Source: an uncultured Alphaproteobacteria bacterium (GTDB lineage: Bacteria > Pseudomonadota > Alphaproteobacteria > RF32 > CAG-239). From it: a stretch of 64,000 nucleotides of DNA. A model generated the notes under the pieces. It searched no databases and had not been told where the DNA came from. It saw only the letters and a program-made list of their open reading frames with translations. Where the stretch lies: positions 62,001-126,000 of the forward strand of contig CALXUE010000002.1 in NCBI GenBank assembly GCA_944391615.1, read 5' to 3'. Made by a program: the position numbers and the translations under genes. Shown here piece after piece: positions 33,394 through 42,959 of this stretch (positions are counted from its first letter, which is position 1; each line of letters opens with the position of its first letter).

Positions 33394-35118
33394 ATGTCAT
33401 ACAACTATTTATTTGAGCAAGCCATTAAATTACATGAAGCCGGCCGGCTAAACGAAGCTGAGCAAATTTACCGCCAAATTCTTGAGGCCACCCCCGAAAA
33501 TCCGGATGTTTTAAACCTGCTCGGACTAATAGCACAAAGCAAAAATATTCACACTGAAGCCATAAGCCTATTTGCCAAAGCTCTCAGGCAAACACCGCAA
33601 TACGCTCCTTATTTATTCAACCTCGGCGTATCATATGAGGCTATAGGAAAATATCACGAAGCCCTGGAAGCTTATACCAAAGTTGTACAACTTGCCCCGG
33701 AAATAAAAGAAACCTATTTCAAATTAGGCACTATTTATAAAATCATGGGCAATCAGCCAACCGCCATAAATTATTATAATCAAGCCTTAGAAAAAGACAA
33801 AGATTATATTGATGCCTTAGTCGCCAAAGCCCTGCTCTCCGACATTCCGGAACAAACCTTGCAGTCTTTGTGCCAAAAATACAATAAAGAACCTTTGCCC
33901 AAATATGAATTAAGCCGCTTTTATATCGAACATAATCAATACGCCAAAGCCTTGCCCTTGGCTGAAAAAATCCACCAAGCTTTCCCCAACACACCGCAGT
34001 TTTGTTATATTCTTGGCCAAATTGAAGAGCATATAAATGAAAAAGACAAAGCAGAACAACTTTATCGCCAAGCAATAAGGCTTAACCCAAAATATATTGA
34101 TGCACTTAATGCTTTAGCGGCACTTCTGAGTCGAAAATCCTGTTATCAAGAGGCAGAACAACTTTTCAAAGAGGTTATGAATTTATCACCTCAAAACATT
34201 GCCGCCCGCATAAATTATGCCGATATGCTTTATCACGCCGGTCGTTTACAGGAAGCGGTTGAACGTTATCACGAAGCCCTGCCCTTAGCACCAAACAGCC
34301 CTGAATTATCCAACAATTTCGGCATAATCTTAAAAGATTTAGGCGAATATGAAGAAGCTTTAGGCTTGTTTTTCAATGCTCTGAGTAAATACAAAAACAA
34401 TGACTCCGTCTCCATTAACATTGCGGAAACACTCACCAAGTTAGCTATTCAAGATTCACAAAAAGCTCAAGAAATTGCCAAGAATTGGCAAAAATCATAT
34501 CCTAACAACATTTTTGCCCGCCATTTCAACCAAGATAATGTAGATAAGGAATATTCAGCCAAACTTTTTGATAATTTTGCTCCAACTTATGAAAAGACAT
34601 TGGAGAATATCCAATACAACTTGCCCCAAGAAATACAAAATACCATCGGTGTTCCCAAAGGATTAATTATTGACCTTGGATGCGGCACGGGCAAAATCGC
34701 TGAGCGACTCAAATCAGCTGATAACACATTTATAGGCGTCGACATTTCTCAAAAGATGCTCGACATTGCCCAAACCAAAGGCTTGTATAAAGAACTAATC
34801 TGTGCAGACATTTTAAATTGGTTAAAAGTAAAACTCCCCAAACAAACATCTTTAATTATAGCTGCAGATGTTTTTTGTTATATCAAAGATTTATCGGAGA
34901 TTATTCAGGCTTGCGCACCCTACCCTTTGTGCTTTTCAATAGAAAAATCATCAACAGATAAAACCGAATTTTCAGCCACCGGGCGCTATCAACATGCCGC
35001 AGGCGAGATTAATCATTTGTTAACAAAAAACGGATATTCTAAGATAAATCAAAAACTTATAACTTTACGACAGGAAGATAACAAAAATGTAGACGGACTA
35101 ATTTTTACTGCCGAATAA
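33394..35118 (+). CDS. TPR-repeat protein fused to a SAM-dependent methyltransferase
   Basis: A 574-residue protein. About ten TPR units (residues 1-370) each show the W/L-G-Y-A-P spacing, for example 'AEQIYRQILEATPENPDVLNLLG'-type repeats split over 20-45 and 'YEAIGKYHEALEAYTKVVQLAP'-type over 86-110. A class I methyltransferase domain follows: motif I 'IIDLGCGTGKIAERL' near 428 and 'FIGVDISQKMLDIAQ' near 448. Such fusions are frequent in Alphaproteobacteria. The substrate is unknown; TPRs probably dock a protein partner. Possible operon with the Nudix gene 18 bases downstream. Confidence 0.85.
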   Translation: MSYNYLFEQAIKLHEAGRLNEAEQIYRQILEATPENPDVLNLLGLIAQSKNIHTEAISLFAKALRQTPQYAPYLFNLGVSYEAIGKYHEALEAYTKVVQLAPEIKETYFKLGTIYKIMGNQPTAINYYNQALEKDKDYIDALVAKALLSDIPEQTLQSLCQKYNKEPLPKYELSRFYIEHNQYAKALPLAEKIHQAFPNTPQFCYILGQIEEHINEKDKAEQLYRQAIRLNPKYIDALNALAALLSRKSCYQEAEQLFKEVMNLSPQNIAARINYADMLYHAGRLQEAVERYHEALPLAPNSPELSNNFGIILKDLGEYEEALGLFFNALSKYKNNDSVSINIAETLTKLAIQDSQKAQEIAKNWQKSYPNNIFARHFNQDNVDKEYSAKLFDNFAPTYEKTLENIQYNLPQEIQNTIGVPKGLIIDLGCGTGKIAERLKSADNTFIGVDISQKMLDIAQTKGLYKELICADILNWLKVKLPKQTSLIIAADVFCYIKDLSEIIQACAPYPLCFSIEKSSTDKTEFSATGRYQHAAGEINHLLTKNGYSKINQKLITLRQEDNKNVDGLIFTAE

Positions 35119-35136
35119 TTTTTTAAGGAGGTCAAA

Positions 35137-35793
35137 ATGACTACTGAAGAAATAATAGACATCTATGATGAGAATATGACACCCATAGGCACAGCCCCCA
35201 AAGAACAAGCTCATCGTGAAGGTCTGTGGCACAAATCCTTCCGTTGCTGGGTCATAAGAATCACCCCTGAAAAAAAATGTAAAGTATGGTTGCAATTGCG
35301 TAGCAAAAACAAACGCCTATACCCGAGCTTGTTGGCAACATCTGCTGCCGGACATCTAAAACAAGGTGAACAAAACCGCGATGGCATCCGTGAGTTGGAA
35401 GAAGAAATCGGCTTAAAAATTTCCAAAGAAAAATTAGTCAAACTATTTACTTCAAAAAAATCATATCGTGATGAAAATATGATAGACAACGAGTTCAACC
35501 CCACCTATTTATATGAAACCTCTCTTGATTTCAGGGATTTAACCTTATCACCTGATGAGGTTGATGGTATTTTTGAGTTTGATTTAGAAGACTTGCAAAA
35601 CTTGTTTAATCATAAAATTGAAAAAATATTTTCATCAGGCTTGGTTCGTAATGAAGATACAGGCAAACAAGAATACAAAACCGGATATTTTTGTTATGAA
35701 GACTTTGTTCCGCACGATGATAGCTATTACTTAAAAGTTTTTTCAATTATCAAACGTTATTGTGATTCCAAAATTGCCGCTTCGGCCGCCTAA
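35137..35793 (+). CDS. Nudix hydrolase (isopentenyl-isomerase-like subgroup)
   Basis: A 218-residue protein with the Nudix box 'GHLKQGEQNRDGIRELEEEIGL' spread over residues 72-93; the spacing between the Glu and the RE pair is one shorter than the textbook consensus, as in the 'AGHL.AGE...DG.REL.EELG' subgroup. Members hydrolyse nucleoside diphosphate derivatives; some relatives are isopentenyl diphosphate isomerases. The C-terminal 60 residues (with 'FVPHDDSYYLKVFS') are an extension of unknown use. Ribosome site AAGGAGG. Confidence 0.82.
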   Translation: MTTEEIIDIYDENMTPIGTAPKEQAHREGLWHKSFRCWVIRITPEKKCKVWLQLRSKNKRLYPSLLATSAAGHLKQGEQNRDGIRELEEEIGLKISKEKLVKLFTSKKSYRDENMIDNEFNPTYLYETSLDFRDLTLSPDEVDGIFEFDLEDLQNLFNHKIEKIFSSGLVRNEDTGKQEYKTGYFCYEDFVPHDDSYYLKVFSIIKRYCDSKIAASAA

Positions 35794-35924
35794 ATTCCAA
35801 CAATGAATAATAGCTGAAGGTTAATTTGCAAAAAATGTTATTTTTATAAAAAAAGTTCTTGACCTTTGAATCGTTTTTATGTAAAAAGCTTTCTGTGAGT
35901 GTTGCAAAATATTCTCATTCTGCT

Positions 35925-36014
35925 GGAGAGGTGGCAGAGCGGTTTAATGCAGCGGTCTTGAAAACCGTCGAGGGCGCGAGCCCTCCCAGAGTTCGAATCT
36001 CTGCCTCTCCGCCA
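35925..36014 (+). tRNA. tRNA-Ser (anticodon TGA)
   Basis: A 90-base type II tRNA, CCA included. The acceptor GGAGAGG pairs with CCTCTCC. The anticodon stem CGGTC/GACCG type has loop CTTGAAA giving TGA. The variable arm is 'CGAGGGCGCGAGCCCTCC' and the T arm 'AGAGTTCGAATCTCT'. The discriminator is G, with CCA encoded. Confidence 0.96.
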
Positions 36015-36123
36015 ATTAAATAAAACGTTCTTTCAGAAATGAAAGAGCGTTTTTTTTGTGGCGGAGATACGCTTCGAACGGCGTGGCGAGGCCACTTGTT
36101 CTCACCGGGCAGAGCTTTCAATT
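36005..36123 (+). repeat. tRNA-Ser 3' end/terminator module, copy A
   Basis: 37 bases (36005-36041) are repeated exactly at 36225-36261; they comprise the tRNA 3' end, CCA and the left arm of the terminator. A second conserved block, 36095-36123, recurs at 36316-36344 with one change. Terminator stem AACGTTCTTTC / GAAAGAGCGTT with eight T (36024-36056). Confidence 0.9.
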
Positions 36124-36224
36124 CATCTATGGCTTATGACAGGCACTATCGTGTCTTTATAAGCCAAGATATCATTGGTTTTACAGAAGAAAACGACATT
36201 TAAAGTCGTTTTCTCTTAGCAACT

Positions 36225-36344
36225 CTCTCCGCCAATTAAATAAAACGTTCTTTCAGAAATGGAGGAACGTTTTTTATGGCGAAAAAAAACATTTCAAACA
36301 GAGTGGTTAAAACCGCTTGTTCTCACCGGGCATAGCTTTCAATT
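36225..36344 (+). repeat. tRNA-Ser 3' end/terminator module, copy B
   Basis: Second copy, not attached to a tRNA body. The right arm of its hairpin (GGAGGAACGTT) differs from copy A yet still pairs fully with the identical left arm through G-T pairs, so the structure is kept while the sequence drifts. Between the copies (36124-36224) lies a perfect hairpin GAAAACGAC / GTCGTTTTC. No gene in 36057-36360. Confidence 0.85.
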
Positions 36345-36360
36345 TTGAAAGAAAATCGAT

Positions 36361-38226
36361 TTAACGCTCAAAAAGCTTTTCAATATTTTTGATTTTAAGT
36401 TCCACATAAGTCGGGCGCCCATGGTTACATTGACCGGAACGTTCGGTATGTTCCATTTCACGCAAAAGATGATTCATCTCATCAATGCTTAACTTGCGAC
36501 CTGCGCGAACAGAGCCATGACAAGCAATTGTAGCACAAGCCAAGTGCATTTTATGCGTAAGTGTAAATTCTTTGCCCCATTCAGCCATTTCCTCAACCAA
36601 ATCGACAATCAATTTTTTAACATCACAATCTTTAAGCAAAGCCGGTACTTCACGAACAATAACCGCCGTAGAACCAAATTCTTCCACCACCAAACCAAGT
36701 TGCTTCAATCCTTCGGCATTTTCCAAAATTCGTGTTTTATCAGAAAGGCTTAAGTCAACAATTTCCGGAATAAGCAAAATTTGCGTTGCAACTTGTTGAT
36801 TACTCATCAAACTTTGCTTAAGTTTTTCCATCACAATACGTTCATGCGCCGCGTGTTGATCAACAATAATAATACTATCTTCCGATTGAGCAATAATATA
36901 AGTATCATGGAATTGAGCCTTAGCCAAGCCCAAATGTCCAATATTTTCAGATTCGAAATGAGATGTAGCCAAAGAGGACACATCATCAATTTTCACGGAA
37001 TAAGCCCGTTCCAAAGCGGGCAACTCAGCTTGACGCCTACCCCCGCCATTACCATGCGGCATCAAGCTTTGATAAAATCCTTTGGGCGCTGCCATCACAT
37101 GCTCTTGCAAAATTCCTGAACGTCTATAATCAGCCTCAAAATCAGGATTAGCAGCTTGAGCCACATCACCGATAGGTTCACTTATCTCTACCAGATGAGA
37201 AACATCCAAAGTATCCGCAGCTCTTTCTGCTCCTTGAGCCAGAGCCTGCCGCACAGCACTCACCAACAAGCCGCGCACTAAAGCATTATCAAAAAACCTA
37301 ACTTCTGCCTTAGTCGGATGCACATTAACATCAACATACGCCGGATTAACATCAAAAAACAATGCACACATCGGATACCGATTAGATGCAAGCACATCTT
37401 GATAAGCACCTTTAAGCGCGCCAAGCAAAAGTTTGTCACGTACGGGACGATTATTCACAAACAAATATTGCGACAGAGAATTAGCACGGTTAAGTGTCGG
37501 CAAAGAAACATAACCACTGATTTTAACACTTTCTCGCTCAGCATCAATCAACACGGAGTTTTGAGCAAATTCTTTTCCCATAACTTCAGATAAGCGCTTC
37601 AAACGTGCATCAAAGAGTTCTCCCTGACAAGCGTTAAGATTAATTTTCTTTTTATCATCTGAAATAAGAGAAAAAGAAATATGCGGATTAGCCATGGCAA
37701 TCCGATTGAGCATATCAACACATTGTCCGGCCTCAGCAGCCGCAGACTTCAAAAACTTCAAACGTGCCGGTGTTGCAAAAAACAAATCACGTACCTCAAT
37801 TCGCGTTCCTTTCGGATAAGCCGCTGGAGCAATTTCTTGCTTTTGTCCACCGTTTATCTCGAGTTTCCAAGCATTTTCAGCTCCCTGTTGACGTGATGTT
37901 ATGCTCATTCTGGCAACAGACGCAATGGAAGGCAAAGCTTCACCCCGAAAACCTAAAAAGTTGATATTAAACAAATTATCATCGGGGAGTTTGGAAGTTG
38001 CATGCCGCTCAACCGCCAAAGACAAATCTTCTTGAGACATACCCTTTCCGTCATCAGCCACAGCAATAAGACTTTTACCTCCGTCAACTAATGTAACGGT
38101 GATTGACTTTGCTCCGGCATCAATCGCATTTTCTACCAACTCCTTAACCACCGACGCCGGCCGCTCGATAACCTCACCGGCGGCAATCTGATTAACAAGG
38201 TTGGATGGAAGAATGCGAATAGGCAT
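36361..38226 (-). CDS. mutL: DNA mismatch repair protein MutL
   Basis: A 621-residue protein. The GHKL ATPase N-terminus has 'VVKELVENAIDAGA' near 26, 'DDGKGM' near 58, and 'GFRGEALPSIASV' near 92. The C-terminal domain shows the metal-dependent endonuclease signature 'DQHAAHERIVME' near 444, with supporting 'ACHGSVRAG' and 'CNHGRPTYVEL'. It therefore belongs to the nicking type found in bacteria without MutH. The middle linker (about 335-420) is poorly conserved. It is followed 10 bases upstream by pgi on the same strand. Confidence 0.96.
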   Translation of the reverse strand: MPIRILPSNLVNQIAAGEVIERPASVVKELVENAIDAGAKSITVTLVDGGKSLIAVADDGKGMSQEDLSLAVERHATSKLPDDNLFNINFLGFRGEALPSIASVARMSITSRQQGAENAWKLEINGGQKQEIAPAAYPKGTRIEVRDLFFATPARLKFLKSAAAEAGQCVDMLNRIAMANPHISFSLISDDKKKINLNACQGELFDARLKRLSEVMGKEFAQNSVLIDAERESVKISGYVSLPTLNRANSLSQYLFVNNRPVRDKLLLGALKGAYQDVLASNRYPMCALFFDVNPAYVDVNVHPTKAEVRFFDNALVRGLLVSAVRQALAQGAERAADTLDVSHLVEISEPIGDVAQAANPDFEADYRRSGILQEHVMAAPKGFYQSLMPHGNGGGRRQAELPALERAYSVKIDDVSSLATSHFESENIGHLGLAKAQFHDTYIIAQSEDSIIIVDQHAAHERIVMEKLKQSLMSNQQVATQILLIPEIVDLSLSDKTRILENAEGLKQLGLVVEEFGSTAVIVREVPALLKDCDVKKLIVDLVEEMAEWGKEFTLTHKMHLACATIACHGSVRAGRKLSIDEMNHLLREMEHTERSGQCNHGRPTYVELKIKNIEKLFER

Positions 38227-38236
38227 ATATTTTCTC

Positions 38237-39886
38237 TTATTTTCTCAAATACTTAACAAGTTTAATTAAAGCATTTGTTGAACAATCGTGGTTAAGCTCA
38301 ATATTTTCATTCTGCAACTGCGGCAAAATTCCCAAAGTCAACTTTTTACCAAGTTCAACACCCATCTGGTCAAAAGAATCAATATTCCAAATAATCCCTT
38401 GCACAAAAACCTTATGCTCATAAGCTGCAACCAAAGCCCCCAAAGTATAAGGATCAACCTTTTTCAAAATAAACGTGTTAGAAGGACGATTTCCGCTAAA
38501 GCTTTTGAACTTTTTCAAAAATTCAACTTCTTCAGGATTTTTACCGGCAGCTTTAAGCTCCTCAGCAGCTTCTTTAACCGTTTTGCCTTTCATCAAGGCC
38601 TCACCTTGAGCCAAAACATTTGCCAATAAAATTTCGTGATGATTGCCCATTTCGTTATGAGAAATTGCCGGAACAATAAAGTCGCAAGGCACAATTTCCG
38701 TTCCTTGATGAATAAGTTGGAAGAATGAGTGCTGAACATCTGTTCCTGCCCCGCCAAACAAAGCCGGACCTGTTGCATATTTGATAAAATCACCACTCAA
38801 ATCCACAGATTTTCCGTTTGATTCCATATCAAGCTGTTGCAAATAAGCCGGTAGAAACTTCAAATATTGATCATAAGGAATAACACAATAACGATGTATT
38901 CCCATAAAATTATTATACCAAATACCGATTAAAGCCATTATAACCGGAATATTATGCTCAAAATCCGTTTCAGCAAAATGCTTATCCATGGCATAAGCCC
39001 CTTCAAGCATTTTTTCAAAGTTATCCATTCCGATAGCAATGGCAAGAGACAATCCGATAGCCGACCACATAGAATAACGACCGCCGACAAAATCCCAAAA
39101 TTCAAACATATTCTTTGTATCAATACCAAATTTTGCAACTTCTTCCGCATTGGTTGAAAGAGCCACAAAATGCTTAGAAACAGCAGGCTCGCCCAAAGCA
39201 TCAACCAACCACTTGCGGCAAGTCTTGGCATTGGTAATGGTTTCAATTGTCGTAAAAGTTTTTGAGGCCACAATAAACAGCGTCGTTTCAGGATCAACTT
39301 TATTTAACACTTCGGCACAAGCTGTTCCATCAATATTTGAAATAAAATAGCACTGAATTCCTTTCATCCAATATTTACGCAAAGCCTCAGTAGCCATAAA
39401 AGGCCCCAAATCAGATCCACCAATACCGATATTAACAATATTTGTCAGTTTTTTGCCGGTATATCCCGTAAAACGTCCAAAGCGTACATCCTCGCTAAAC
39501 TGGCGCATTTTTTTCAAAACAGCATTTATTTCGGGCATAACATCTTTACCGTTAACCATAATCGGATGATTGTCACGGTTACGCAATGCAATATGCAAAA
39601 CAGCTCTTTTTTCGGTCACATTGATTTTATCACCTCTAAACATAGCCTTTATCTTTTCATCCAAATGGCGAGAACGAGCCAACTCCAAAAGATAAGACAT
39701 TGTTTTATCCGTAATTCTGTTTTTAGAATAATCCAAAAACAACGTATCATTGAGGGACAAAGAAAACTTTTCAGCTCTTTTATCATCTTTTGCAAATAAA
39801 TCCTTCATCAACACATTGCGCATAGACTTTGCATGACTTTCCAACTTTTTCCAAGCCTTAGATTTATTAATTGCACTGCTAAACAT
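38237..39886 (-). CDS. pgi: Glucose-6-phosphate isomerase
   Basis: A 549-residue enzyme with the two PGI signatures, 'VNIGIGGSDLGPFM' with following residues near 150 and 'GGRYSMWSAIGLSLAI' near 270, plus 'FKSFSGNRPSNTF' and a C-terminal 'QLGKKLT'-like stretch (here 'ELGKKLTLGILPQL'). It interconverts glucose 6-phosphate and fructose 6-phosphate in the cytoplasm. The length is normal for the bacterial/eukaryotic type. Confidence 0.96.
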   Translation of the reverse strand: MFSSAINKSKAWKKLESHAKSMRNVLMKDLFAKDDKRAEKFSLSLNDTLFLDYSKNRITDKTMSYLLELARSRHLDEKIKAMFRGDKINVTEKRAVLHIALRNRDNHPIMVNGKDVMPEINAVLKKMRQFSEDVRFGRFTGYTGKKLTNIVNIGIGGSDLGPFMATEALRKYWMKGIQCYFISNIDGTACAEVLNKVDPETTLFIVASKTFTTIETITNAKTCRKWLVDALGEPAVSKHFVALSTNAEEVAKFGIDTKNMFEFWDFVGGRYSMWSAIGLSLAIAIGMDNFEKMLEGAYAMDKHFAETDFEHNIPVIMALIGIWYNNFMGIHRYCVIPYDQYLKFLPAYLQQLDMESNGKSVDLSGDFIKYATGPALFGGAGTDVQHSFFQLIHQGTEIVPCDFIVPAISHNEMGNHHEILLANVLAQGEALMKGKTVKEAAEELKAAGKNPEEVEFLKKFKSFSGNRPSNTFILKKVDPYTLGALVAAYEHKVFVQGIIWNIDSFDQMGVELGKKLTLGILPQLQNENIELNHDCSTNALIKLVKYLRK

Positions 39887-39900
39887 AATATAAGATTCTC

Positions 39901-41322
39901 CTATTTAGACTGAACACTAATCAAATTAAACCAAACCAAATTTTGCGGGTCGAAATACTTTTTCGCGGCATTATTAACCTCCTCCAAAGTAACAGCCTGC
40001 ACATAAGCATTACGCTTAAGCAAAAAGTCCTTACCCAAATTTTCTTTTTGCATAGCTACCAAAGTAGCAGAAATATTATCAATATCGGCAAACCTTAAAT
40101 TAAAAGACGAGAGCAAATATCCTTTAGCCGCATCAAGTTCGTCTTCTGAAACGCCCTCAGCACCCATTTTTGCCCATTCCTGCGTAACAATTTTTTTTGC
40201 CTCATCAAAATTTTCAGGAGTTGAAGAAAAACCGCCTCTCATCATCACCGCTTTATCTGCCAAAGACAAATAGTTATATACCCCATAAGTCAAAGCCTTA
40301 TCCTCACGAACAGCCTTAGACAAACGGGAGTTTAACCCCTGCCCGGCAAAAACTTCATTTGCAATATAAAGCGGATAAAATTCAGGGTTATCACGTTTAA
40401 CGCTGGGCGCCACGAATGCGGCCATATTTTGCGCTGCCTTAAAATTCATAGCTTCTTGCCTTGTGGCAAAATCAATCCTTGCCTCAGGAACAAAAACCTG
40501 CATACCGGTTTCGGGCAAATCCGCAAAAATATCATCAATCAAACGCTTTGCATCATCTTCGGAAATATCACCGACAATCCCCACAATCAACTTATTGCGC
40601 GTAAAATGATGTTTAACAAAATCATTCAGCTTTTGTGCATTAATATGTCTAATGTCAGAAGCCTCACCGATGGGATTATGACCATAAGCATGATTTCCAA
40701 ACAAAGATTTATTAACAAACAGCCCGAACTGGCTTTGCGGATATTCTTTTTGTTGCTGCAAAGCAGTCAAAAATTGGGATTTAACACGTTCAATATCTTC
40801 ACTATCAAATCTTGGTTCACTTAGAACAAGCTTCAACATTTTCGCAGCCAACTTTTGATTTTTTGTCAGCGTTTTTAATAATCCTGAAAAATCATCTTTA
40901 TCCGTATCAAAAGAAATAACAATACCATTTTGCTCTAAAATTGTCTTAAAAGCATCACTGTCATATTTTCCTGCGCCATCCGTCAATAAAGCTGCAACCA
41001 TATTAGCCATTCCAAGCTCGCCTTTGTCATCATAAGCCGTACCCGCATTTTCAAAAGCAAAACTTATAGAAATAATCGGATTATTCGTATCTCGCAAATA
41101 ATAAGCTTTTATACCGTCTCGCGTAATAATTTCTTTAACATCGGCATGGAAAGTCGTATTTTTAAACATAGAGTTCTCATTGATTTTTTGAGGATTAAAT
41201 CCAAAATACGAAACAACTTTTTCACCCACCAGCCACAACAAAGCGCAAACGGCAACAAAGGCAATCAATTTCAAAACTGCCGGAACCTTTGATGACTTTT
41301 TATGATAAATTCTTCGAACCAT
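39901..41322 (-). CDS. M16 zinc-peptidase-like subunit, non-catalytic
   Basis: A 473-residue protein with an N-terminal membrane anchor (about 17-34) and two M16 half-barrel domains. The zinc motif HxxEH is absent: the matching position reads 'MANMVAALLTDG'. It has the late 'RGGFSSTPENFDEA' region of the family. It is the partner of the active subunit upstream, an arrangement standard in Alphaproteobacteria, where the pair forms a periplasm-facing heterodimer that digests peptides. The two genes are one base apart. Confidence 0.85.
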   Translation of the reverse strand: MVRRIYHKKSSKVPAVLKLIAFVAVCALLWLVGEKVVSYFGFNPQKINENSMFKNTTFHADVKEIITRDGIKAYYLRDTNNPIISISFAFENAGTAYDDKGELGMANMVAALLTDGAGKYDSDAFKTILEQNGIVISFDTDKDDFSGLLKTLTKNQKLAAKMLKLVLSEPRFDSEDIERVKSQFLTALQQQKEYPQSQFGLFVNKSLFGNHAYGHNPIGEASDIRHINAQKLNDFVKHHFTRNKLIVGIVGDISEDDAKRLIDDIFADLPETGMQVFVPEARIDFATRQEAMNFKAAQNMAAFVAPSVKRDNPEFYPLYIANEVFAGQGLNSRLSKAVREDKALTYGVYNYLSLADKAVMMRGGFSSTPENFDEAKKIVTQEWAKMGAEGVSEDELDAAKGYLLSSFNLRFADIDNISATLVAMQKENLGKDFLLKRNAYVQAVTLEEVNNAAKKYFDPQNLVWFNLISVQSK

Positions 41323-41323
41323 A

Positions 41324-42661
41324 TCAATCTCCCTTAGCAGGCATCAAGACGCCCTGTGCCGAAATAGAATTTTCCAACAATTTTGCGGCCTGTTGAACAT
41401 CTCCAAACTTAACAGCCTGAATATTAGCATCATAATTTTGTATTTCATCAACATTCATCCCCGCCAAAGCAAACCCACCGGCAATATAAGCAGCATCGTT
41501 AGGATTATCTTTCAGATAAACAATACCGGATAACATTTTGTTTTTCACGATATTAAGTTCATCCCAAGTCAACATTTTCATTGCATCTTTGATAGCATCA
41601 TTCAGCTTATCTTCAAAAAGCTGCGAAGACACGTTAGGCGACAACACGGCCGAAATCGAAAAACGCCCATAACTTTGAGCCGCAAAATCATAAGAGGTAG
41701 AAATTCCGACAGCCACTTGTTCTTCTTTAACCAAACGTTTATACAAATATGAAGTCTCACCTTCGCCCAAATAAGCGGACAAGACCGACAAAGCATAACT
41801 CATCTTTTTATCTTGAGAAAAAGAGGGTACAACAAAACTTCTGACAAATCTTGAAGTATTAATATCTTTGCTTTTCATTAAAGTTTTTGTTGAACTAATA
41901 TTTTCAAGCTTCGGAAAATCAATATTTTTTAAAGTTTCGCGAGGAGCAATATTGCCATAATATTTTTCGGCCAAAGTCCGTGCGGCAACGGAATCAACAT
42001 CACCGGCAATAACTAAAACAGCATTATTGGGTGCATAATATGTATCATAAAACGCCTGCACATCATCCAAAGTTAATGACAAAATTTCATCTGGTGTTCC
42101 GGTAACAGGCCGACCATAAGGATGCTCTTGCCACAAATTGCGCTGCATCATCTCCCCAAAATAAGCTGTTGGATTATTTTCAATAACTTGTTTGCGTTCT
42201 TGATAAACAATTTTTTGCTCTTTATCAAAGGCTTCTTGTGTTATATTCAAGTTTTGCATACGGTCAGATTCCAACGCCATCATCAATTCCAAACGGCTCA
42301 AATCAGCAAACTCGTGATAAGCTGTTTCATCAAGAGATGTAAAAGCATTGGCATCGGCACCGTTTTCAGTCACAATTTTATTAAATTCACCATCTTTAAC
42401 TTTTTTTGTGCCCCGAAACATCAAATGTTCCAACAAATGTGCCATTCCGCCTTTGCCAACCGGCTCATTCACCGCGCCAACCTTATACCACACCATATGT
42501 TTAACAATCGGTGCTTTATGATTGGGAATAACCAACACTTGCAATCCGTTATCCAAATAAAATTCTTCAACATCAAAGAGCTTTGCCTGAGAAGAATCAA
42601 TCCTTAAAAAGCTACCAAAGGCAACACTTAAAAATAAATATTTAAGCCATTTTTTATTCAT
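41324..42661 (-). CDS. M16 zinc peptidase, catalytic subunit
   Basis: A 445-residue protein with a signal peptide or anchor and the inverted zinc motif HLLEH in 'MAHLLEHLMFRGTKK' near 78, plus the downstream Glu in 'ETAYHEFADLSRLELMM'. It cleaves short peptides in the periplasm together with its inactive partner. I read the start as ATG at 42661, overlapping the DUF3035 stop; an in-frame GTG nine bases earlier is possible. It belongs to the unit lspA-DUF3035-M16-M16. Confidence 0.88.
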   Translation of the reverse strand: MNKKWLKYLFLSVAFGSFLRIDSSQAKLFDVEEFYLDNGLQVLVIPNHKAPIVKHMVWYKVGAVNEPVGKGGMAHLLEHLMFRGTKKVKDGEFNKIVTENGADANAFTSLDETAYHEFADLSRLELMMALESDRMQNLNITQEAFDKEQKIVYQERKQVIENNPTAYFGEMMQRNLWQEHPYGRPVTGTPDEILSLTLDDVQAFYDTYYAPNNAVLVIAGDVDSVAARTLAEKYYGNIAPRETLKNIDFPKLENISSTKTLMKSKDINTSRFVRSFVVPSFSQDKKMSYALSVLSAYLGEGETSYLYKRLVKEEQVAVGISTSYDFAAQSYGRFSISAVLSPNVSSQLFEDKLNDAIKDAMKMLTWDELNIVKNKMLSGIVYLKDNPNDAAYIAGGFALAGMNVDEIQNYDANIQAVKFGDVQQAAKLLENSISAQGVLMPAKGD

Positions 42662-42959
42662 GCTTTGCACTCATTTCTTGATTAAGTTCAGTGCGAATAT
42701 TGTCATTAGTCTTCTGTGCGTTTAATTGTTTCAAAAAAGCTTGTTCTCCTTTCGAAAGACCAGAGAGCTTGCTTTGAAAAGTTTTTTGCTTAGCCATCGG
42801 CGCCAACGGACGATTATCATACTCCGGCGGCAAGTATAAAGGAGCCCGTGACATCACCATAAATTCATCCGGAGATTGTTTAGCCAAAGACATTTTATCG
42901 CTTGTTCCACAAGCACCCAACAAGCACACAAGTCCCAACAACACCAAAACTTTTTTCAT
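42654..42959 (-). CDS. DUF3035 lipoprotein
   Basis: A 101-residue lipoprotein: lipobox 'LLGAC' with Cys at 17, then 'SPDEFMVMSRAPLYLPPEYD' with 'RPLAP', the DUF3035 signature. This family sits beside lspA and M16 genes throughout Alphaproteobacteria and may take part in envelope assembly; function is unproven. It starts right after the lspA stop, a neat pairing of lipoprotein signal peptidase and a substrate. Confidence 0.85.
   Translation of the reverse strand: MKKVLVLLGLVCLLGACGTSDKMSLAKQSPDEFMVMSRAPLYLPPEYDNRPLAPMAKQKTFQSKLSGLSKGEQAFLKQLNAQKTNDNIRTELNQEMSAKHE

Noticed and set aside
35915-36121. 68-codon minus-strand frame over tRNA-Ser
   Set aside because: It is the antisense reading of a tRNA gene, a common false gene call, and has no start signal of its own.
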